From CAZBRS01 sp964494475 (GTDB taxonomy: Bacteria; Myxococcota_A; UBA9042; CAZBRS01), in NCBI GenBank assembly GCA_964494475.1, contig CAZBRS010000034.1:1-64000 (forward strand): a DNA stretch of 64,000 nucleotides. The letters run 5' to 3'. This document shows positions 18,203-27,243 of the stretch, piece after piece. Each line of letters opens with the position of its first letter. Positions within the stretch are counted from its first letter, which is position 1. Position numbers and translations under genes: made by a program. A model generated the notes under the pieces. It saw only the letters and a list, made by a program, of their open reading frames with translations, was not told where the DNA came from and did no database searches.

Positions 18203-19822
18203 TCACCCCAGAAAGCACGAATGGTTCGCGGCGAACGGGTTCCTCAGATCCGCCAGCACGCGCCGCACGGCCCCGCTCTTGAAGAAGCGGCGGTCGAGCC
18301 AGCGCCGGGCCTCGACGCGCGGGTGGCTGGCGCCGCAGCGGAAGTCGTCGTAGAGCGACAGGTCGGTCTCGGGGCCGAACGAGCTGATGGCGGTGATGCC
18401 GAAGCGCGCGGGCTCGCGGTGCATGGGGCTCCGGCGGGGGAGGTTCAGCAGCGCGGTGTTCAGGTCGTGCAGCGTGGCGGCCTCGGCTTCGACGAAGGCC
18501 AGGGTCAGGTCGCGATCGACGTCGGTCTCGGTGGGCAACCCGAAGAGCAGGTACACGTGGTTGCGGATGCCGGCGGCGGCGGTGGCGCGCAGCACGCGGC
18601 GAGCCAGATCGGGGGTCTGGCCCTTCTCCATGAGATCGAGCAGGCGCGGGCTCGCGGTCTCGAGGCCCAACTGCAGCATGGCGCAGCCGCCGCGGGCCAG
18701 GTGGCGCGCGAAGTCGGGGTCGGCGAAGCGCTCCTCGAAGCGCACGAAGCCGTGCCAGCGGAGGGGCAGGCGGTCGCGGGCGACGATCTCGGCCACGCGC
18801 TCCAGATGCGCGGGGGCCAGGGCCGAGTCAGTCAGGTGCAGCATGGCGCCGCAGGGGAAGCGCGCGGCCACGGCGTGCAGCCAGTCGGCCAGCGCGTCGC
18901 GGCCGCAGGGGCGGTAGCGCTCGTGCAGGTGGTCGGGGCAGAAGGTGCACGCCGCCCAGTAGCAGCCGCGTCCGAGGGCGGCGGGCACGGTGGGCACCGG
19001 CACGAGATAGCGCTCCCAGGCCGCCTCGGCCAGATCGACCGCCCAGGGCTGGCGGGGCAGGGCGCCCCCGCCTCCGAGGCGTGAAGCGAAGGCCTCGAGC
19101 TCGGCCTCGTGCCCGTTGGGCAGCACCTCGTCGAAGCGGTCGAGCGGCGCGCGCGCCAGGTCGACCCCCACGGCGCTCCAGCACGAGACCAGGGGCCCGG
19201 CGAGCACGCGGCGCAGGGAGGGCAGGCGCTCGCGCAGCACCGTGGCCAGCCGGAACGTGGCCCAGGCCTGCTGCGTGAAGGTGAGCGACACCCCCACGTG
19301 GCTGAAGCCGCCCTCCGCCAGGTACGGCACCAGCTGTTCGTGCAGCCAGGCGTCGAAGGGGCCGGCTTGGTCGGCGAACGCGTCGAGGTGTTCGGCCGAC
19401 AAGGCGCGCCGCCCCCGGACCTCGACGTCGCCCACGCGCAAGGTCACGCCGGGGAAAGGCACCGACGCGAGGCGCAGCGCGTTCTCGAGGTGGCTGACCT
19501 CGGACGAGTAGCGCCGACGGTGGGTGTAGAGGTCGGGCTGGCGCAGAGCGGGGACGCCCCCTTCGACGTGCCGCGCCGCGCGCCGATAGGCCAGCAGGCG
19601 CCCGTCGGGCACGCCGGCGGCGTGGGCGGCCTCGAGGCAGGCCGCCAGCCTCGCGGGCTCGAGCGTGTGGAGGAACCACTGCAGGGCGCCGTCGACCCAC
19701 GCCGCGTCGACCCCCAAACCGCGGAGCGCCGCCGCCGCCGCGGCTCCCGAGAGGCCGGGCTCGCACGGCTTCAGCACCGGCGGCGTGACGATGGCGAGGC
19801 GGGGGCGCGGGTCGTGACTCAT
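18203..19822 (-). CDS. B12-binding-type radical SAM protein
   Basis: 539 residues. The N-terminal 200 residues resemble a cobalamin-binding Rossmann region (ALRGLGVDAAWVDGALQWFL; FSHVGVSLTFTQQAWATFRLATVLRERLP) without the DxHxxG cobalt ligand. The radical SAM part starts about residue 290 with GRGCYWAACTFC, a C-x4-C-x2-C spacing instead of C-x3-C-x2-C; GLETASPRLLDLMEKGQ and VYLLFGLPTET follow. This class performs methylations or rearrangements, including in RiPP pathways. Start at MSHDPRPRLAIVTPP (19822), as the longer reading crosses the small repeat at 19831. Substrate unknown, no obvious precursor peptide alongside. Confidence 0.75.
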   Translation of the reverse strand: MSHDPRPRLAIVTPPVLKPCEPGLSGAAAAAALRGLGVDAAWVDGALQWFLHTLEPARLAACLEAAHAAGVPDGRLLAYRRAARHVEGGVPALRQPDLYTHRRRYSSEVSHLENALRLASVPFPGVTLRVGDVEVRGRRALSAEHLDAFADQAGPFDAWLHEQLVPYLAEGGFSHVGVSLTFTQQAWATFRLATVLRERLPSLRRVLAGPLVSCWSAVGVDLARAPLDRFDEVLPNGHEAELEAFASRLGGGGALPRQPWAVDLAEAAWERYLVPVPTVPAALGRGCYWAACTFCPDHLHERYRPCGRDALADWLHAVAARFPCGAMLHLTDSALAPAHLERVAEIVARDRLPLRWHGFVRFEERFADPDFARHLARGGCAMLQLGLETASPRLLDLMEKGQTPDLARRVLRATAAAGIRNHVYLLFGLPTETDVDRDLTLAFVEAEAATLHDLNTALLNLPRRSPMHREPARFGITAISSFGPETDLSLYDDFRCGASHPRVEARRWLDRRFFKSGAVRRVLADLRNPFAANHSCFLG

Positions 19823-19830
19823 CGGGTGAC

Positions 19831-19864
19831 CTGGGAGCCTGTCTGCTCGTGTCCAGGCTCCTAG
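19831..19864. repeat. Shrunken copy C of the inverted-repeat element
   Basis: CTGGGAGCCTG (19831-19841) and CAGGCTCCTAG (19854-19864) are the same terminal repeats that bound the elements at 17.7 and 44.3 kb, here separated by only 12 bases, with the first few loop bases also similar to the left inner end of copy A. It looks like an element that lost its interior. It sits between the divergent radical SAM and hydrolase genes. Confidence 0.75.
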
Positions 19865-19884
19865 GATGGCGGCGTGGGGGCCGT

Positions 19885-19912
19885 TTGCAAGCGGCGACCT
19901 TCGTGATACAGT
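19885..19912 (+). promoter_or_regulatory. Candidate sigma-70-type promoter for the secreted hydrolase
   Basis: TTGCAA and TACAGT separated by 16 bases, 35 bases before the ATG at 19948, which has GGAGGTGAG just upstream. Confidence 0.5.
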
Positions 19913-19947
19913 CCGCGCGACCCGCTCCTGATGCATCGGAGGTGAGC

Positions 19948-21939
19948 ATGCGCGCGTCGAGCCTGGGGTTCGCGGTGATCGCGGTGCTGGCCGTCGGGGC
20001 GTGCTCTTCAGCCGGGGGCGCCGCCGACGCCGACGCCGAGCTGGCGGGCGAGGTGACCCTCGACACGGGCGCCGACCCGGGGCTCGAGCCCGACGTCAGC
20101 CCCGAGGTCGCCCCCGAGGCCACCCTGCCGCCGCTCGTCGAGGGGGCCAGCCGCGTGCTCTACGATCTCGACGCACGGCCCGTGCGCCTGCCGTTCCCGG
20201 CCAACTACTACCTCGACCCCGACGATGGCGGGCTCGTGTTCGACGCCGAGCTCAACTCGGCCGACGTGCTCCCGCTGGTCTCGACCAACTACGTGTACCG
20301 CCAGGCCTTCCGCAAGACCGTGGGCTTCGGCCCGTACGCGCCCTTCGTCTTCCTGACCTCGGTGCCGGTCGACCCGGCGAGCCTGCCGGTCAACGGCGCA
20401 GCCTCCGTGCTGCCGGCCTCGTCCGTGCAGATCGTGCTCCTCGACCAGGCCGGGGCGCCCGCCCTGCGCGTGCCCCTGAGGGCGTCGTTCGAGACCATCG
20501 ACACCAAGGACGAAGGGTCGCGCCACCTGACCACGGTGGTGCCCCTCTTCCCGTTGAAGTCGGGCGCGACCTACGCCTTCGTCCTCACCGACGCCCTGCG
20601 CGACACCGCGGGCCTGCCCTTCGGGCCGGCGGCCGGCTTCGCCGCGGTCGCGGGCCGGGCCGGCCCTCCGGCGGGCGCCGACGCCGCCCTGGAGGCCCGC
20701 ATCGCCCGTGAGCACGCGCGCCTCGCGCCCATCCTGGCGGCGCTCGACGTCGACGGCACGGTCATCGCCGCCACCGACCTGACCGTCGGCGCCGCCGTCG
20801 ACGAGACGGCCGACATCCTGGCTGCCTTCCGCAAGGGCGGGGCCATCTCGGTCATCCCCTACAGCCTCGACGGCGACGGCGACGGCACCCCCGACGCCGT
20901 ACCGGGCTCCGACTTCACCGACTGCCCCATGGCCAGCGGTCTCGCGCTGGGCGTGAGCGGCGTGTTCGAGCCCGTCAACTACACGGGGCCCGACGAGGCC
21001 TTCGTGCGGGGCGACGACGGCGAGCTCCAGGTCTTCCCCCAGCCCGGCGTGAAGTTCTGGCTGCGGGTGCCCGAGGGCACCGGCCCGTTCCCGGTGGTCC
21101 TCGCCCAGCACGGCATCGACTCCACCCACGACGAGGTGTGCGGGTTCGGGCGCGAGCTCGTGGCGGCCGGCTACGCGGTGCTCAGCTTCGACTGGCCGCG
21201 GCACGGCGATCGTGGCGGCGGCGGCTTCGCCTTCCTCGACGTCTTCAACCCCTTCAAGGTGCGCGACAACTTCCGCCAGTCGTTCGTCGACCTGGCCTCG
21301 GCCCTCATCCTGGTCGAGCAGTTGGCCTCCGACGCCACCATCGCGGCGGCAGGCGGCGGCCTCGACGCCTCGCGCATCGGCTTCTTCGGCCACTCGCTGG
21401 GGGCCATCCTGGGGCTGGGAGCGCTCACGCACTCCGACCGCGTGCAGTGCATGGTGTCGGTCGTCGGTGGCGCCGGGCTGTTCCACATGGTCGAGATCGC
21501 CATCGCCGACAAACTGCAGGGCTTCGAGCGCTACACCCTGCTGGGGGTCGTGCACGGGGCCGAGCACATCCTGGCCGGTGGCGACGGCGTGGGCTGGGAG
21601 CGCCACCTGATCAGCGATACCCTGCCGGGCACGGTGCCCGAGCGCTTTCTGCTGAACCTCGAGGTCATCAACGACGGCACGGTGCCGAACTCCTCGACCG
21701 ACGCCCTGGTTCGCGCGGCGGGCCTGCCCCTGATCGAGCCCGTGGCGGTGCCCATCGACGCGGTCGCGTCGGTGCCCGCGGCCGGCGCCACGAGCGGCGT
21801 CTTCCAGTACGACGGGCAGGAACACGGCTTCTTCATGAACGGCGCCGGCGATCCGGCGCGCGACTTCGCCCACCAGCAGGCGCTGCGCTACCTCTCGACG
21901 TGCCTCAGCACCGGTACGCCCGAGATCATCGTTCCGTAG
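19948..21939 (+). CDS. Secreted alpha/beta-hydrolase lipoprotein
   Basis: 663 residues. Lipoprotein signal MRASSLGFAVIAVLAVGAC, then an acidic linker, a beta-rich N-terminal region (about 60-240, with FVFLTSVPVDPASLPV and SGATYAFVLTDALRD resembling a Big_5-type domain), a calcium-loop-like DGDGDGTPDAV near 310, and an alpha/beta hydrolase domain (about 360-640). The nucleophile elbow is GFFGHSLGAILG (serine near 483); VVLAQHGIDST and VLSFDWPRHGDR give the oxyanion and early strands. Likely an outer-membrane or surface esterase/lipase of the myxobacterial degradative repertoire. The start at 19948 is fixed by the lipobox and the GGAGGTGAG site. The stop codon is part of a 24-base palindrome. 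Confidence 0.82.
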   Translation: MRASSLGFAVIAVLAVGACSSAGGAADADAELAGEVTLDTGADPGLEPDVSPEVAPEATLPPLVEGASRVLYDLDARPVRLPFPANYYLDPDDGGLVFDAELNSADVLPLVSTNYVYRQAFRKTVGFGPYAPFVFLTSVPVDPASLPVNGAASVLPASSVQIVLLDQAGAPALRVPLRASFETIDTKDEGSRHLTTVVPLFPLKSGATYAFVLTDALRDTAGLPFGPAAGFAAVAGRAGPPAGADAALEARIAREHARLAPILAALDVDGTVIAATDLTVGAAVDETADILAAFRKGGAISVIPYSLDGDGDGTPDAVPGSDFTDCPMASGLALGVSGVFEPVNYTGPDEAFVRGDDGELQVFPQPGVKFWLRVPEGTGPFPVVLAQHGIDSTHDEVCGFGRELVAAGYAVLSFDWPRHGDRGGGGFAFLDVFNPFKVRDNFRQSFVDLASALILVEQLASDATIAAAGGGLDASRIGFFGHSLGAILGLGALTHSDRVQCMVSVVGGAGLFHMVEIAIADKLQGFERYTLLGVVHGAEHILAGGDGVGWERHLISDTLPGTVPERFLLNLEVINDGTVPNSSTDALVRAAGLPLIEPVAVPIDAVASVPAAGATSGVFQYDGQEHGFFMNGAGDPARDFAHQQALRYLSTCLSTGTPEIIVP

Positions 21940-21961
21940 GGACGCGATGCATCGTGTCCCT
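21938..21961. terminator. 24-base palindrome at a convergent gene end (copy 1)
   Basis: Arms AGGGACGCGA and TCGTGTCCCT (one mismatch in 10) around TGCA, overlapping the hydrolase TAG stop and 15 bases before the stop of the convergent cytidine deaminase. The same structure occurs at 39652-39675 between another convergent pair, so a bidirectional terminator or REP-type repeat is likely. Confidence 0.6.
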
Positions 21962-21976
21962 GCATCGCGAACGCGT

Positions 21977-22381
21977 TCACCGTTTCAGCAGGGTCGAATC
22001 GAACTGCATCGGCAGCAGCTCCGAGAGGCGCAGTTCGCGCACGTCGGAGCCCTCCGAGGCCAGGATCACCTCGAGATCGGGTGCGAACTCCGACAGGGTC
22101 TGACGGCACACGCCGCAGGGCGGCACCAGGGCCGTGTCGTGGCCCACGATGGCCACGGCCAGAAAGCGACGATGGCCCGCGCTCACGGCGGCGGCCACGG
22201 CCGCGCGCTCGGCGCAGATCGAGGGCGAGAACGCGGCGTTCTCGACGTTCGTGCCCACCACGATCGCGCCGTCGTCGCAGAGCAGCGCGGCGCCCACGGC
22301 GAAGCCGGAGTACGGGCTGTAGGAGCGGGTGCGGGCCTGACGGGCCCGGGCGATGAGCGTGTCGCGGAGCGAGGCGTCCAT
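21977..22381 (-). CDS. cdd: Cytidine deaminase
   Basis: 134 residues, the standard length of the homotetrameric class. Catalytic zinc motifs are clear: CAERAAVAAA (with the proton-shuttle glutamate) and PCGVCRQTLSEF, and the N-terminal YSPYSGFAVGAALL substrate motif is present. Converts cytidine and deoxycytidine to uridine and deoxyuridine in pyrimidine salvage. Single-gene unit, divergent from the membrane glycosyltransferase gene. Confidence 0.95.
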   Translation of the reverse strand: MDASLRDTLIARARQARTRSYSPYSGFAVGAALLCDDGAIVVGTNVENAAFSPSICAERAAVAAAVSAGHRRFLAVAIVGHDTALVPPCGVCRQTLSEFAPDLEVILASEGSDVRELRLSELLPMQFDSTLLKR

Positions 22382-22421
22382 GCCGCGAGCGTAGCGTGGG
22401 CCGGAACCCTGTCAAATTCGG

Positions 22422-23963
22422 GTGGTTGAAGTGAACCGCGAGCGGGTCGTGCTGGGCGGGCTCCTGCTGGCGGCGCTGGCGCTGCGCCTCGCGGTCATCG
22501 ACGCCACCGACCTGTGGCTCGACGAGGCGTGCTCCGTGCACTACGCCACCCTCGACTGGGCGGGGATGGCCGAGGCCTTCCGGGACGAGACGCACCCGCC
22601 GCTCTTCTACCTGGCGTTGCGCGGCTGGATCGCGCTCGTCGGGCCCGGCACGGTGGCGGTGAGGCTCCTGTCCGTGCTGACGGGGCTGCTCACGGTGGTC
22701 GCCGGGTGGCGGTTGGCGCGCAGGCTGTTCGGTCCCGTCGGGGCCGTCGTGGCGGCGGGGGTGCTGGCCTTCTCGCCGCTCGGGGTCTACTACTCGGTCG
22801 AGGCGCGGCCCTACGCGCCGGTCACGTGGCTGGTGCTCGAGGCCGTCGATCGCTGGCTGGCGTGGCAGGACGCGCGGCGGGCCCGCGATCTGATCCTCTA
22901 TGCGCTGGCGGCGACCGGGGCCGCCTACGCGCACTACTACGCGTTGACGGCGCTGCCGCTGGTGCCGCTGGCCTTCTGGGTCACGCGCGCCGACAGGAGG
23001 CTCCGGGATGCCGGGTGGGCCGTGCTGCCGCTGGCTGCGTTGCTGCCGTGGCTGGCGGTGTTCGGCGGGGCGCACGCGGGGGCGCTGTCGGGCTCGAAGG
23101 GCTGGATGGCGCCCTGGTGGGCGCGGTACGGCGCGGGGGGCTCGTTCGGGCGTGCCCTGGGGGCGCTCGTGGGCACGCTCTCGTTCCCGTCGTATCTGGG
23201 GGTCCTGGGTCTGGCCACCCGCGACCTCGGCTTCGGGCTCGCGCGCGCCGCCTTGACGGCGCTCCTGGCCGGAGGCGGCCTGCTGGCCGTCGCGTGGAAG
23301 GTTCCCCGCGCGGCTCCCGCCCTCGCCGTGTGGCTCCTGGCGCCCATCGCCTTGCCCGTGGCGGCGTCCCTCGTCGGCTCGCCCGTGTTCGTGCCCGGGC
23401 GCTACGAGCTCGTGGCCCTCCCTGCCGTGGCGCTCCTGGCGGGCGGAGCCCTCGGCGCCCTGACCGGTCGGGCGCTGGGGGTGGCGCGCCTGGCGTTCGG
23501 GGTCTGGGCCGTGGTCGTGGGCGTCACGCTGGCGGCGTACGCGTCGACCGACGTCGAACGCCCCCTGAGGTTGGTCCAGGGCCTGCTGGCGCGAGAACGC
23601 GCGACGGTGGGCGAGGTGCTGGCGGTGGGCTTCGCCTATGCCCCCTTCCGCGTCGGTGACCTGGCCGAGCCCACCGGCGTGCCCATCCGACCGGTCCCGC
23701 CCTCGCTCTTCGGGCATCCGGGTTGGGAGCACAAGCAGCGACCCGTCGAGGAGGCCGACCTGCCCGCTCCCCTGGGGCACCCCGGCGACGTGTGGCTGCT
23801 CTCGCAGCAGGGCGACGGGTTCGAGCGCTGGAGCGCGGCCCAGGGGGCGCGGCTCACGGCTCTGGGCTTCGCTCGCTCGCGCGCGGTGGCCGTGGGCGAT
23901 CTCCGCCTCGAAGTCTATGCTCCGCCGGCTACGGGAAAGGCGTTGCCAGCCGGATCGCTTTGA
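22422..23963 (+). CDS. Polytopic GT39-type (ArnT/PMT-like) glycosyltransferase
   Basis: 513 residues with about ten hydrophobic segments. The N-terminal loop carries DLWLDEACSVHYATLDW and later ETHPPLFYLALRGW, the acidic and HPP-type motifs of GT-C glycosyltransferases that use polyprenyl-phosphate sugars at the outer face of the inner membrane. A periplasmic domain closes the protein. The GTG at 22422 is used; a GTG at 22431 is equally possible. The following kinase gene starts 6 bases later, so both could share a transcript. Acceptor unknown. Confidence 0.75.
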   Translation: MVEVNRERVVLGGLLLAALALRLAVIDATDLWLDEACSVHYATLDWAGMAEAFRDETHPPLFYLALRGWIALVGPGTVAVRLLSVLTGLLTVVAGWRLARRLFGPVGAVVAAGVLAFSPLGVYYSVEARPYAPVTWLVLEAVDRWLAWQDARRARDLILYALAATGAAYAHYYALTALPLVPLAFWVTRADRRLRDAGWAVLPLAALLPWLAVFGGAHAGALSGSKGWMAPWWARYGAGGSFGRALGALVGTLSFPSYLGVLGLATRDLGFGLARAALTALLAGGGLLAVAWKVPRAAPALAVWLLAPIALPVAASLVGSPVFVPGRYELVALPAVALLAGGALGALTGRALGVARLAFGVWAVVVGVTLAAYASTDVERPLRLVQGLLARERATVGEVLAVGFAYAPFRVGDLAEPTGVPIRPVPPSLFGHPGWEHKQRPVEEADLPAPLGHPGDVWLLSQQGDGFERWSAAQGARLTALGFARSRAVAVGDLRLEVYAPPATGKALPAGSL

Positions 23964-23969
23964 CCCATA

Positions 23970-26003
23970 ATGGCGCAGGTTTTCTTCGATCCCGCGAGTC
24001 ACCACGTGGCGACCGACGCACCCGCCGGAATCTGCCCCCACTGCGAGACGCAGCGCGGTGAGGTGGCCTCCCGCTGCCCCGAGCCCCTGTGCGCCAAGAA
24101 GGGGTACCACCTCATCCGCGTCGAGGGGTACCAGAAGGCCAAGGCCGAGGCCCAGCGCCATCGGCGCGTCATCGATCCCTTCCTGGGTCTCTGCATCGAC
24201 AAGTACGTGCTGGTCGCCAAGCTCGGCGAGGGCGGCATGGGCGCCGTCTTCGTGGCGCTGCAGCGGCCGCTCATGCGCGAGGTGGCGCTCAAGATCATCT
24301 CCGGGGTCGAGATCAACGACGTCATCCGCACGCGCTTCGAGCGCGAGGCTCGCGCCATCTCGGTGCTGAACCACCCGAACATCGTGGCGCTCTTCGACTT
24401 CGGCGTCGGCGATGGCGACGTGCAGGTTCCCTTCATGGCCCTCGAGTACGTGAAGGGCGGGGTCACGCTGCGCGACCTGTGGAAGCGCCTGCGCACGACG
24501 GGCCAGCAGCTCGCGCTCGAGTCCGTGGTGCACGTGTTCAAGCAGGTGCTGAACGCGCTGTCCGCCGCCCACAAGATGGGCATCGTCCACCGCGACATCA
24601 AGCCCGAGAACATCATGACCAAGGAGGTCGAGGGCGACCCCTTCTTCGTGAAGCTGCTCGACTTCGGGCTGGTCAAGGCGTTGCAGGAGTTCCAGGGCTT
24701 CGAGGCCGGGCTGTCGCAGGCGGGCACCATCATGGGCACGCCCTACTACATGGCGCCCGAGCAGATCCTGGTCGATCCGAACAACCCCGTCGACGCGCGC
24801 GCCGACCTCTACGGTGTGGGCGTGGTCATGGCCGAGGCCATCCTGGGCGAGATGCCCTTCGACGGCGACGACATCCGCGCCATCCTCGGGCAGAAGATCA
24901 ACCCGGGCTTCGACCCCCTGGCGCGGCCCTCGGCCCAGCACCTTCCGGCCGAGCTGCGCGAGTTCCTCGCCAAGTCCATGGCGCGCGACCGTTCCCTGCG
25001 CTTCCAGACCGCCGAAGAGATGAAGAACGCCATGCTCGCCGTGCTGAACGAGCGCACCCTGTCCGTCTTCCAGTCCGAGAAGACGGCGTTCGGGCAGGCG
25101 ATCTCGGCGGCGGGCTCGGTCCTCTCCACGCCGTCCGAGGGCCGCCTGACGGCCACGCCCCGGCCCGCCGCCCCCACGGGCTACGGCGCGCCGGTCAAGA
25201 CGCCGCCCCCCGAGGCGGGCTTCGGCGCGTCGAGGGCGGCGTCCATCCGTTCCGTGTTCGGCACCCCGGCCCCGGGCAGCACGGCGCTCAGCTCCGCCCC
25301 CACGACGACCGGGTACCGCGACACCTCCGACGTGCTGGCCGACATGCAGCGCTCGCGGGGCAGCGGCCGCATGGTGCTGGCCATCGCGCTGCTGATCGTG
25401 GGGCTGGTGGCGCTCGGCGGCGCGTTCTTCGTGCCGCAGCTCCTGAAGCACGACGACCTCGACGAGCTCGACACGCCGGTCGCCACCGACTCCGCGCCGC
25501 AAGCCGCACCTGCCACGTCCTCTGCTCCGTCCGCGGCGCCCCCTGCCCCTGCTCCGGCCGCGGCGCCCCCGGCCGCGGCGACCCCGGCCGCCGCCGCAGC
25601 CCCGCGGCCCCGCGACGTCACGCTGTCGTCCGACCCCGAGGGCGCTGCGCTCTTCGTCGACGGCCGGCCCGTCGGGTTGGCCCCGGTGCTCTTCACGCTG
25701 AGCCCCGAGGTGCTCGCGGCGCCCGAGCGAACGCTGTCGGTGCGCGCCGTCCGCGAGGGCTACGACGAACGCGTCGAGCCCCTGAACGTGGGCGCGCTCG
25801 CCCGCGAGGGCTCGGCCCGGCTCACGCTCGTACCGGTCGCGAAGCCCGCGTCCGCCCCCGTGGTGGCCCCCTCCGCCCCCAGCCCGGCGGCCGTTCCCGC
25901 GGTCAAGCCGGCGCCGAAGCCGAAACCCAAGCCCGCGCCGGCCCCCGCGCCAACGCCGGCGGCACCCAAGCCGGGGAAGAAGGATGATCTCGAAATGCTC
26001 TGA
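23970..26003 (+). CDS. Membrane-anchored Ser/Thr protein kinase with N-terminal zinc ribbon and C-terminal PEGA domain
   Basis: 677 residues. Residues 20-45 hold paired cysteines (CPHCETQ, CPEPLCAKKGYH) like a zinc ribbon. Kinase domain about 75-350: glycine loop GEGGMG, VALKII lysine, HRDIKPEN catalytic loop, DFG, and APEQ; all key residues intact, so an active Hanks-type kinase. A Pro/Ala-rich juxtamembrane stretch leads to one membrane helix (about 468-490), then a second Pro/Ala linker and an outside PEGA domain (about 547-620, SSDPEGAALFVDGRPVGLAPVLF). First of a five-gene run of PEGA proteins and Cys-rich lipoproteins; the next gene overlaps it by 20 bases. Probably transmits a cell-surface state to the cytoplasm. 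Confidence 0.9.
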   Translation: MAQVFFDPASHHVATDAPAGICPHCETQRGEVASRCPEPLCAKKGYHLIRVEGYQKAKAEAQRHRRVIDPFLGLCIDKYVLVAKLGEGGMGAVFVALQRPLMREVALKIISGVEINDVIRTRFEREARAISVLNHPNIVALFDFGVGDGDVQVPFMALEYVKGGVTLRDLWKRLRTTGQQLALESVVHVFKQVLNALSAAHKMGIVHRDIKPENIMTKEVEGDPFFVKLLDFGLVKALQEFQGFEAGLSQAGTIMGTPYYMAPEQILVDPNNPVDARADLYGVGVVMAEAILGEMPFDGDDIRAILGQKINPGFDPLARPSAQHLPAELREFLAKSMARDRSLRFQTAEEMKNAMLAVLNERTLSVFQSEKTAFGQAISAAGSVLSTPSEGRLTATPRPAAPTGYGAPVKTPPPEAGFGASRAASIRSVFGTPAPGSTALSSAPTTTGYRDTSDVLADMQRSRGSGRMVLAIALLIVGLVALGGAFFVPQLLKHDDLDELDTPVATDSAPQAAPATSSAPSAAPPAPAPAAAPPAAATPAAAAAPRPRDVTLSSDPEGAALFVDGRPVGLAPVLFTLSPEVLAAPERTLSVRAVREGYDERVEPLNVGALAREGSARLTLVPVAKPASAPVVAPSAPSPAAVPAVKPAPKPKPKPAPAPAPTPAAPKPGKKDDLEML

Positions 26004-27243
26004 TCTGGCGCTGGCGCTGGCGCTGACGATTGCGCTGGCCCTGGCTCTCCCCTCCATCGCCGGCGCCGAGCCCGCGGGCCCGGAGGCCCAGGCGAGGTCC
26101 GACGCCGAAGCGTTGGCGGCGGCGACCGCCCAGGAGGGCATCGAGCTGTTCAAGCAGGCCAGGTACGCCGAAGCCCTGGTGGTCTTCGAGCGCTCGTTCC
26201 AGCACGCCCGGGTGCCGGTGGTCGCCTGGAACATGGCGCGTTGCCACGAAGAGCTCGAGCACCCCGACGAGGCCATCGCGTTCTTCGAGCGCTTCCGCGA
26301 GCTCTCGCCCGACGACGACAAGAAGCAGATCGCGACCACCAAGATCGATCGACTGCTGCAGCGCTACTACGCCACCCTCTCCATCACCGTCGAGCCCGCC
26401 GGGGCCGAGGTGCTGCTCGACGGGAAGTCCGCGGGCCTGGCGCCGCTCCAGAGCGTGCGCGTCCGCGTGGGCACCCACGACGTCCTGCTGCGCCTGGCCG
26501 GCTACGAGCCCCAGAAGCGCGTGGTCCAGGTGGCGCCCGGGCAGTCGTTCGCCTTCACGTTCACGCTGGCGGCGCTGCCGGCCCTGGTGGTCCTCGACGC
26601 CCCCGAGCCCGTGGGCGGGCTGGTCGTGGTGGTCGACGGCGTGCGCGTGGCCACCGTGGCCGCGCCGGCTCGGTTCCAGGTCACGCCGGGTGTTCACACC
26701 ATCGAGGTGCAGGCCGGCCCCGAGTGGGTACCGCTGCGCCACACGGCGACCGTGGGCGCGGGCGAGGAGGCCACCCTCAAGCTGGTGCGCGCGTCCTCGG
26801 TCGTCGCCGGGGTCACCGCGAACCCCGCGCCGGTCGTGATCGTCAAGAGGGATCCCACGGTCCGGCTCATCGAGGCCAAGAGCCGGGGCAAGGGCCGCAG
26901 CTACTCGACCGTGGCCAGCGTCGTGCTGGGGGTGGGGCTCGCGGCCGCCGGCGCCGGCGGCGTGTTGCACGTCGTGGGCTACGCGCGCTGGAAGGACGTC
27001 ACCGGCGCCAAGACCGACGCCAACGGCTACGTCTCGGGGGTCACGCGGGCCGACGCCGTGTCGATCGCCGACAGCGCGCGCCTCAAGTACACCATCGCCT
27101 ATGGGCTCTATGGCCTGGGCGCCGCCGCGATCACCACGTCGATCGTGCTCTTCGCGCTCAGCGCGTCCGACGAGGCCTCGGCCAGCCTGGCGCCGCTGCC
27201 GCTGCAAGACGGCGCCGGGCTCTCGTTCTCGGGGAGGTTCTGA
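25984..27243 (+). CDS. Exported TPR-PEGA protein with two-helix C-terminal module
   Basis: 419 residues: signal peptide (LALALALTIALALALPSIAGA), a TPR-like region (about 40-110, YAEALVVFERSFQHARVPVVAWNMARCHEELEHPDEAIAFFERF), two successive PEGA repeats (LSITVEPAGAEVLLDGKSAGLAPL and a more divergent one), then a C-terminal module of two hydrophobic helices around a charged loop ending LSFSGRF. The next-but-one gene (27932) ends with the same helix-loop-helix and GxF tail. Overlaps the kinase stop by 20 bases and the lipoprotein start by 1 base, indicating coupling. Likely a periplasmic partner of the kinase. Confidence 0.82.
   Translation: MISKCSDLALALALTIALALALPSIAGAEPAGPEAQARSDAEALAAATAQEGIELFKQARYAEALVVFERSFQHARVPVVAWNMARCHEELEHPDEAIAFFERFRELSPDDDKKQIATTKIDRLLQRYYATLSITVEPAGAEVLLDGKSAGLAPLQSVRVRVGTHDVLLRLAGYEPQKRVVQVAPGQSFAFTFTLAALPALVVLDAPEPVGGLVVVVDGVRVATVAAPARFQVTPGVHTIEVQAGPEWVPLRHTATVGAGEEATLKLVRASSVVAGVTANPAPVVIVKRDPTVRLIEAKSRGKGRSYSTVASVVLGVGLAAAGAGGVLHVVGYARWKDVTGAKTDANGYVSGVTRADAVSIADSARLKYTIAYGLYGLGAAAITTSIVLFALSASDEASASLAPLPLQDGAGLSFSGRF

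Noticed and set aside
21888..26342. Very long minus-strand open frame (1484 codons) opposite the cdd, GT39 and kinase genes
   Set aside because: Its translation is low-complexity Arg/Gly/His/Pro text without domains, and the opposite strand encodes clear families. It is a GC-rich shadow frame.
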